From positions 21,286,393 through 21,350,392 of the forward strand of contig CM046835.1 of NCBI GenBank assembly GCA_025618425.1: DNA of 64,000 nucleotides, in the 5' to 3' direction. Shown here piece after piece: positions 58,201 to 64,000 of the stretch. Each line of letters begins with the position of its first letter. Positions within the stretch are counted from its first letter, which is position 1. The DNA is from Heliocidaris tuberculata (lineage: Eukaryota; Echinodermata; Echinoidea; Camarodonta; Echinometridae). The translations under genes and the position numbers were made by a program. The notes under the pieces are model-generated. The model saw only the letters and a list, made by a program, of their open reading frames with translations. It was not told where the DNA came from and made no database searches.

Positions 58201-61200
58201 AGCAGACAAAGTGATACCAAAAGCAATGATGAAAAGGCTGTAACAAAAGAGCTATTTTCAATCAAGCTCGAAAAGGGGATCAAAGTAGGCCTACAAGAAA
58301 GTAAACCTTTGACAATAATGACTCATATTCAAGATTTTTACTTCACACATGTCCACCTATTTCGGCGTACTGCAAATACCAAAATGACATTATCTCTGCA
58401 ATATATACAGTATACGGGCATAGTGGTGAAGAAAAATGAATAGGCCTAACAATGATACCCAGATGTAATAACGAACCTAAACAAGAGCGATATTTCAATA
58501 AAACTATTACAAAAAAACTCATTCACACTAAAATAAACCATTGGCAGAGCTAGGTAACGCATTTTATAGGGTCTCATTTCGGACCCCCCCCCCAACATGT
58601 ACTAGACTTCCCAAAACCACATCATCATAACAAATGGGGCATCCTTCAAATGGAAAATAAATAGGCTTCATATGAGAACAAATACAAATTACAAAGATTA
58701 TAGTAGCGTCACGTGTAAGATATCCTCTATCTAACCTGAGCTGAGTTTCCAATGGGGCAATTCTACGGAAAATTAATTCACCTGCCAAAAATCAAGAATT
58801 TGTGATAACTCCAGAAATAATTATGCTACCATGACTTAATTATGTAGTATCAAATTGGACAGCTTAACAAGCCCTTTAATTTGACTGGTATATAGATAGG
58901 ATTCATTACCGTGATTATGAGTCAAGATACACTGTCTTTTTAGAAATATCCATTGCTTCAGGCGCTGCAGAACGTATGGCTCGGACAATAGAAGTGGGCG
59001 GGGGGGGGGGGGGGGGGGAGGGGAGTGATGGCACTTTTTGTTTGGCGGACTAAAGGTGCCCCACTTCATAGTCAGAGGCTCGACGTTCCGCCGCCTCTGC
59101 ATTGATTACACCTGACCTATCGTGAATTTCGAGGTCACATACCAAAAATGTAGAAAACAAAATTTCAATGTTGAAAAAAACAAAAACAAAAAACGAACCA
59201 GGAACTGGAATAAGTTTTTCGAAGTCCCTCTCCCATGCAGACATGAGTTCACGAGTTCATTGTAATTTTTAAACGGCGTTGTTCCTTTTTGCTTCAAACA
59301 GCAGTAACCATAACTGTATCAACACAGATAGTGCATTGAGAGGATTGCGACTTCTCAAATATAGCTTCATTTATTGATATGCTGGGATTATTTTAGTAGT
59401 CCGACAACCCACTAGAAAGAAATGATTAAGCACAGGACAGCCATCCAAGAAAATGCAAACATTTGCATTTCTTTTTACCCCCACTCCTTTCTAATCTTTC
59501 GACCTGGATAGTGGATACGTTACTGGCTCTTGTTTAGCAGACAAAGTGATACCAAAAGCAATGATGAAAAGGCTGTAACAAAAGAGCTATTTTCAATCAA
59601 GCTCGAAAAGGGGATCAAAGTAGGCCTACAAGAAAGTAAACCTTTGACAATAATGACTCATATTCAAGATTTTTACTTCACACATGTCCACCTATTTCGG
59701 CGTACTGCAAATACCAAAATGACATTATCTCTGCAATATATACAGTATACGGGCATAGTGGTGAAGAAAAATGAATAGGCCTAACAATGATACCCAGATG
59801 TAATAACGAACCTAAACAAGAGCGATATTTCAATAAAACTATTACAAAAAAACTCATTCACACTAAAATAAACCATTGGCAGAGCTAGGTAACGCATTTT
59901 ATAGGGTCTCATTTCGGACCCCCCCCCAACATGTACTAGACTTCCCAAAACCACATCATCATAACAAATGGGGCATCCTTCAAATGGAAAATAAATAGGC
60001 TTCATATGAGAACAAATACAAATTACAAAGATTATAGTAGCGTCACGTGTAAGATATCCTCTATCTAACCTGAGCTGAGTTTCCAATGGGGCAATTCTAC
60101 GGAAAATTAATTCACCTGCCAAAAATCAAGAATTTGTGATAACTCCAGAAATAATTATGCTACCATGACTTAATTATGTAGTATCAAATTGGACAGCTTA
60201 ACAAGCCCTTTAATTTGACTGGTATATAGATAGGATTCATTACCGTGATTATGAGTCAAGATACACTGTCTTTTTAGAAATATCCATTGCTTCAGGCGCT
60301 GCAGAACGTATGGCTCGGACAATAGAAGTGGGTGGGGGGGGGGGGGGGGGAGGGGAGGGGAGTGATGGCACTTTTTGTTTGGCGGACTAAAGGTGCCCCA
60401 CTTCATAGTCAGAGGCTCGACGTTCCGCCGCCTCTGCATTGATTACACCTGACCTATCGTGAATTTCGAGGTCACATACCAAAAATGTAGAAAACAAAAT
60501 TTCAATGTTGAAAAAAAAACAAAAAAAACGAACCAGGAACTGGAATAAGTTTTTCGAAGTCCCCCTCCCATGCAGACATGAGTTCATGAGTTCACTGTAA
60601 TTTTTAAACGGCGTTGTTCCTTTTTACTTCAAACAGCAGTAACCATAACTGTATCAACACAGATAGTGTATTGAGAGGATTGCGACTTCTCAAATAAAGC
60701 TTCATTTATTGATATGCTGGGATTATTTTAGTAGTCCGACAACCCACTAGAAAGAAATGATTAAGCACAGGACAGCCATCCAAGAAAATGCAAACATTTG
60801 CATTTCTTTTTACCCCCACTCCTTTCTAATCTTTCGACCTGGATAGTGGATACGTTACTGGCTCTTGTTTAGCAGACAAAGTGATACCAAAAGCAATGAT
60901 GAAAAGGCTGTAACGAAAGAGCTACTTTCAATCAAGCTCGAAAAGGGGATCAAAGTAGGCCTACAAGAAAGTAAACCTTTGACAATAATGACTCATATTC
61001 AAGATTTTTACTTCACACATGTCCACTTATTTCGGCGTACTGCAAATACCAAAATGACATTATCTCTGCAATATATACAGTATACGGGCATAGTGGTGAA
61101 GAAAAATGAATAGGCCTAACAATGATACCCAGATGTTATAACGAACCTAAACAAGAGCGATATTTCAATAAAACTATTACAAAAAAAATCATTGCACACG

Positions 61201-61358
61201 AAAATAAACCATTGGCAGAGATAACGCATTTTATAGGGTCTCATTTCGGACCCCCCCCCCCCAACATGTACTAGACTTCCCAAAACCACATCATCATAAC
61301 AAATGGGGCATCCTTCAAATGGAAAATAAATAGGCTTCATATGAGAACAAATACAAAC
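52245..61358 (+). repeat. 9.1-kb tandem array: about 6.8 copies of a 1.34-kb unit
   Basis: The same unit recurs with starts of a marker frame at 52845, 54184, 55519, 56856, 58195, 59530 and 60865, so the period is 1335-1339 bases. Copies are very similar; the first is the most diverged and the last is cut off at 61358. Each unit has a variable G run after GGACAATAGAAGTGGGCG, an A run, a GGCTCTTGTTTAGCAG splice-acceptor-like site, an 82-codon frame and AATAAA about 60 bases past its stop. Differences between copies in that frame are mostly amino-acid changing (R/S, Y/D, L/F, T/K, K/I), which argues against selection on a protein. Copies come in two flavours (CATTGCACACGAAAAT in 1, 3, 4 and 7; CATT(G)CACACTAAAAT in 2, 5 and 6). 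Confidence 0.9.
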
Positions 61359-61403
61359 TAGAAATTTAATTCGTCACTGAAGACGAATTAGGTGGTCTGT
61401 CTT
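61356..61403 (+). repeat. 48-nt hairpin-containing direct repeat, copy 1
   Basis: It is identical to 63468-63515 and contains the stem-loop AATTCGTC-ACTGAA-GACGAATT. It abuts the truncated end of the 1.34-kb array. The hairpin plus direct repetition suggests the terminus of a mobile element, but the family is not recognised. Confidence 0.7.
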
Positions 61404-62166
61404 TCACTGTGGCAAAGTGCTTTGTCAGGTGTGATAATATTTCTGCAAGATTATAATCATAATGTTGACGACAATGATCATAAGATATGGTCATATAAGT
61501 GATGACAATGACGATAATGATATATTGATAATGATGATCATAATGACAATAATGATGACAATAACCACGATAACCTAAGTGGCATAGCGCCCCTACAGGT
61601 TCAGTTTTATGGGCGATTTTTCGAAAAGTGCTTGAAATGGCATGAAACGTTTGCAAAATGAATTTGGGACGATTTGGATCATTTCTAAATTTTGCGCGCG
61701 CACGGACGCGCGGACGTACGCGTACGCGCGCGTTTAACGAAATGACCTTGACTGGAATGACAGTGACCTTAACCATGCCAAATATGAAAGAGAAATGACA
61801 TTTCGTTATGAACATATGACCATAAGTTGATTTTCACAAAATGGCGCCTGGATGACGTCACAATAACCTGATGACCTTGAAAAAGATGTGGGAACTTGAC
61901 CTTATTAGGACTGATGACTGACGAAAATATGAAGAAAATTGACTGAGCCGATTTGGAGAAATCGGGATAACGAACTGGACGATTTGATATTGCAGGACAT
62001 GTGGAAGATTATCCCCTTAGCTTTAATACACGACAGGGAATGAGATTCTACACAAACTACTGCACACTACTTTCAATAGACATAACACGCAAAATTAGGC
62101 AGTTTTTTTACATTGTTTGTGATGGTATATGTTATAATAGTCGAAGAAGATGGTAGAATGAAAGGC

Positions 62167-62167
<1 letters not shown>

Positions 62168-62194
<27 letters not shown>
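62168..62194. repeat. A/T homopolymer run next to the tRNA-like sequence
   Basis: An uninterrupted A run on the plus strand (T run on the minus strand) directly follows the tRNA-like 3' end. Confidence 0.9.
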
Positions 62195-62197
<3 letters not shown>

Positions 62198-62265
62198 ACC
62201 CACCGGGAGTCGAACCTGGGTCGCTGGAATGGGAGGCAAGTGCTTTACCAATGGACCAAAATATT
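62195..62265 (-). ncRNA. tRNA-Gly(CCC)-like pseudogene or SINE head
   Basis: On the minus strand, TGGTCCATTGGTAAAGC (A-box-like) is followed by TTGCCTCCCATTCC (anticodon-loop-like, CCC) and a perfect B box GGTTCGACTCC (62206-62216 inverted). It ends TGGGTCCA and then a T run, an RNA polymerase III terminator. The acceptor stem does not pair with the upstream bases and the anticodon stem has mismatches. A tRNA-derived SINE head or tRNA pseudogene is therefore more likely than a working tRNA. Confidence 0.6.
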
Positions 62266-63467
62266 TCCAATAGACATAACACGTAGACGAAATACGGGAT
62301 TCTCAAATGACATTTTGTAGTTAAAAAAAGGGCATGATCCGGACATCTGATCAAAAATTGGAGGGCACACTTGTAAAAGCTTATAGTCTCAGCTATAACA
62401 TACTCAAATTTGGGAGAAAATCGAGCAGAAATAACAGAGATACTGCTCAAAGAAGACGGGAATGTAGAATCAAGATTTGAGAAAAAGTCATGTCCCATAG
62501 AGAATACACGCAAAATGAGAAAAATTGACATACCTCCTTTAATCGCAAAAATACGCCATGATGCCTTTGTCAAAATGTAAAATCATGGGACTGTTCTTGT
62601 AGAGAATTGTCTCAGCTACATCATATCCAAATTTGGGCGAAAAATGACCAATATTAAAGGAGTTATAGTCAAATTTGCATAAATCTGATGACGTCACTTT
62701 TGAAAAAATGAAATTTTGAGTTTAGACGCCATTTTGATGACTTTGCAATATAATTGAGGCTCAAATTACCCATGAAATTATATCTATGATTCCTCCTCTA
62801 CCCAAATATGAAAAAAAATTAGGGGGTCAACGGACTATTTAAAGAGCTAGAGTTATTTTTGTAGAGGCATGTTTTTACGACTTTTTACACTATTTTGCCC
62901 ATTGACGCGCGCGCGGATTTTAAAGTTTGACGCGCGCGTGTGGCCTTATGGAATGTCGAGAATGCCTGTAAATGGTTGGAAATTGTCAAGAATAGTGTCA
63001 GGAACACAAACCATGCGAAAAAACGGCGTTTTTACACTCTGTACGCGCTGCGCACGCGCATAACGCGCGCACGGACGCGCACGGACGGGAATTTTTGAAA
63101 TGCTCGAAATGACCTGAAACGTACTCTCGTTTGATCCTTGGATGATTTTGAGCAGTTCTAAATTTTGACGCACGCGTACGCGCACGTCATGACCTCTGGA
63201 TGACTTTTGACGACAGGACCTGATGACCCATGACCAGAAGTTAATGTCATGTAAATATGGACAATTTTTGATGATTGGTTATGAAGATATGATTGATAAT
63301 GTGATTTGACAAAATGGCGCCTGGATGACGTCACGATAACCTGTTGACCTTGATATGTAAACGGGAACATGTCCTCATGGGATGTCATCACTGACGAAAA
63401 TTCGACGAAAATTGAAACTGAACTTTTGAAGATTGCGAATGGACAAGAAATGGGGGAAATAAAAATA

Positions 63468-63515
63468 AACTAGAAATTTAATTCGTCACTGAAGACGAAT
63501 TAGGTGGTCTGTCTT
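63468..63515 (+). repeat. 48-nt hairpin-containing direct repeat, copy 2
   Basis: Identical to 61356-61403, 2.11 kb upstream. It is followed by text (GATAAGATGGTCATATATATG, AGAAATGACATTTCGTTATG) resembling that after copy 1. Confidence 0.7.
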
Positions 63516-64000
63516 GAACTGGTAAATTCTTATGTAAGATATGATGATGATTGGGCAAGATAGTGATCATGATAGGGTCGACGACAATGATAAGATGGTC
63601 ATATATATGTGATAACAGTGATATTGACCATCCGAAATAGGAAAGAGAAATGACATTTCGTTATGAACATACATGACCATACATGACCATAAGTCGATTT
63701 TCAGAAAATGGCACCTGGATAAAGTTATAATGACATCATGACCTTGTGATTTTCACAGCATAATTGTCCTACCAAGCCTCATGTCTGTGCCAACTTTCAT
63801 AAAGATTCAATATTCCGTTTTTAAGTAATCAGCCCCGCAAAAAAAGGGGGGTGTTGGGTGGTTTTCGGTAAATTAGTATGAGATTTTCCGTTTTTTCATT
63901 TGTCAATGGGAGGAAAAAAATACAAGAATTTGAAGAAATTTTAAATTGGAAGTAAAATGGACAGGCATTTCCTTGAAGTTTCAGCCATTGGTTTCGTTGT
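63516..64000. other. continuation of the hairpin-repeat family, no gene
   Basis: It matches parts of 61440-61900 (ATGACATTTCGTTATGAACAT; AAAATGGC-CCTGGAT) and then runs to the window edge without a recognisable gene. Confidence 0.5.

Larger units (their letters stand above)
61404..63467. other. repeat-derived CpG-rich stretch
   Basis: It holds GATAAT/GATGAT-rich text (61440-61565) and alternating CG/CGTACG runs (61694-61735, 62905-62940, 63045-63085, 63166-63190). The phrase AAAATGGCGCCTGGATGACG recurs (61840 and 63313; a looser copy at 63707). The repeats suggest two or three diverged units of one family. No coding exon was recognised. Confidence 0.5.

Noticed and set aside
52260..60587. 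Recurrent minus-strand frames (CDLEIHDRSGVINAEAAERR; MQRRRNVEPLTMKWGTFSPP)
   Set aside because: They are shadows of the 1.34-kb tandem unit crossing A and G/C runs whose length varies between copies, which breaks the frame.
52845..61113. Seven copies of an 82-codon plus-strand frame as a gene family
   Set aside because: There is no ATG start, the frame depends on an unproven acceptor, and copy differences are mostly amino-acid changing. Kept only as part of the tandem array.
61366..61815. 149-codon minus-strand frame with Arg/Val/Arg-Pro repeats and His/Tyr runs
   Set aside because: Translation of CpG alternating runs and GAT-type repeats; no domain.
1..64000. CRISPR arrays, bacterial operons, ribosome binding sites or phage genes
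   Set aside because: The window is plainly eukaryotic with split exons; the tandem repeats are long satellites or mobile-element derivatives, not repeat-spacer arrays.

Overview
This is a eukaryotic, intron-rich, AT-rich and very repeat-laden window. Non-LTR retrotransposon fragments, small inverted-repeat DNA transposons, long microsatellites and one split plus-strand gene all point to a marine invertebrate. An echinoderm (sea urchin or relative) is my best guess, but that is inference from genome texture and protein families; no species-diagnostic sequence was identified.

The main content is one plus-strand gene spread over about 42.5 kb (4169-46711). Nine exons with ordinary splice sites chain in phase: 4169-4431, 5980-6209, 17994-18207, 20018-20162, 21103-21188, 25398-25546, 36104-36397, 44794-44881 and 46453-46711. 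Together they total 1728 nt, giving 575 codons and a stop, with at least one 5' coding exon not found. The first six exons look like the DXO/RAI1 (Dom3Z) RNA 5'-end decapping/deNADding nuclease fold. The next looks like a ZU5 domain, then comes a Pro/Ser-rich linker, and the last exon is a death domain. By eye, most DXO catalytic acidic residues are replaced, so the head looks like a pseudoenzyme or RNA-binding module. I know of no described DXO-ZU5-death protein. The inferred system is an RNA-5'-end-sensing (or RAI1-like scaffolding) head wired to a death-fold signalling tail. The final DXO exon is duplicated in a 3-kb segmental duplication, and both copies run into a stop just past the donor position, so a DXO-only short form is possible.

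The introns carry the mobile DNA. Intron 2 holds a LINE (6541-7977), a LINE 3' end (8270-8650), and a 7.8-kb element with long inverted arms (9934-17721). That element contains a broken minus-strand gene of a repetitive family, itself split by a plus-strand LINE and two small transposons. Further introns hold diverged tandem repeats rich in AGGTCA direct repeats, the exon-7 duplication, and minus-strand LINEs (28.7-34.2 kb). They also hold a 360-bp degenerate tandem repeat, a 1.5-kb fold-back element (36465-37939), and a LINE whose coding tail has been tandemly multiplied and then interrupted by a 1.49-kb transposon with an 8-bp target duplication (42245-43733).

Downstream of the gene come a second fold-back element with a nested MITE (47432-49085), a 170-190 bp repeat with TTAGGG-like runs (51.2-51.6 kb), and a 9.1-kb tandem array of about 6.8 copies of a 1.34-kb unit (52.2-61.36 kb). 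The window ends in a CpG-rich repeat-derived stretch bounded by two identical 48-nt hairpin-containing direct repeats, with a tRNA-Gly-like SINE/pseudogene head between them.
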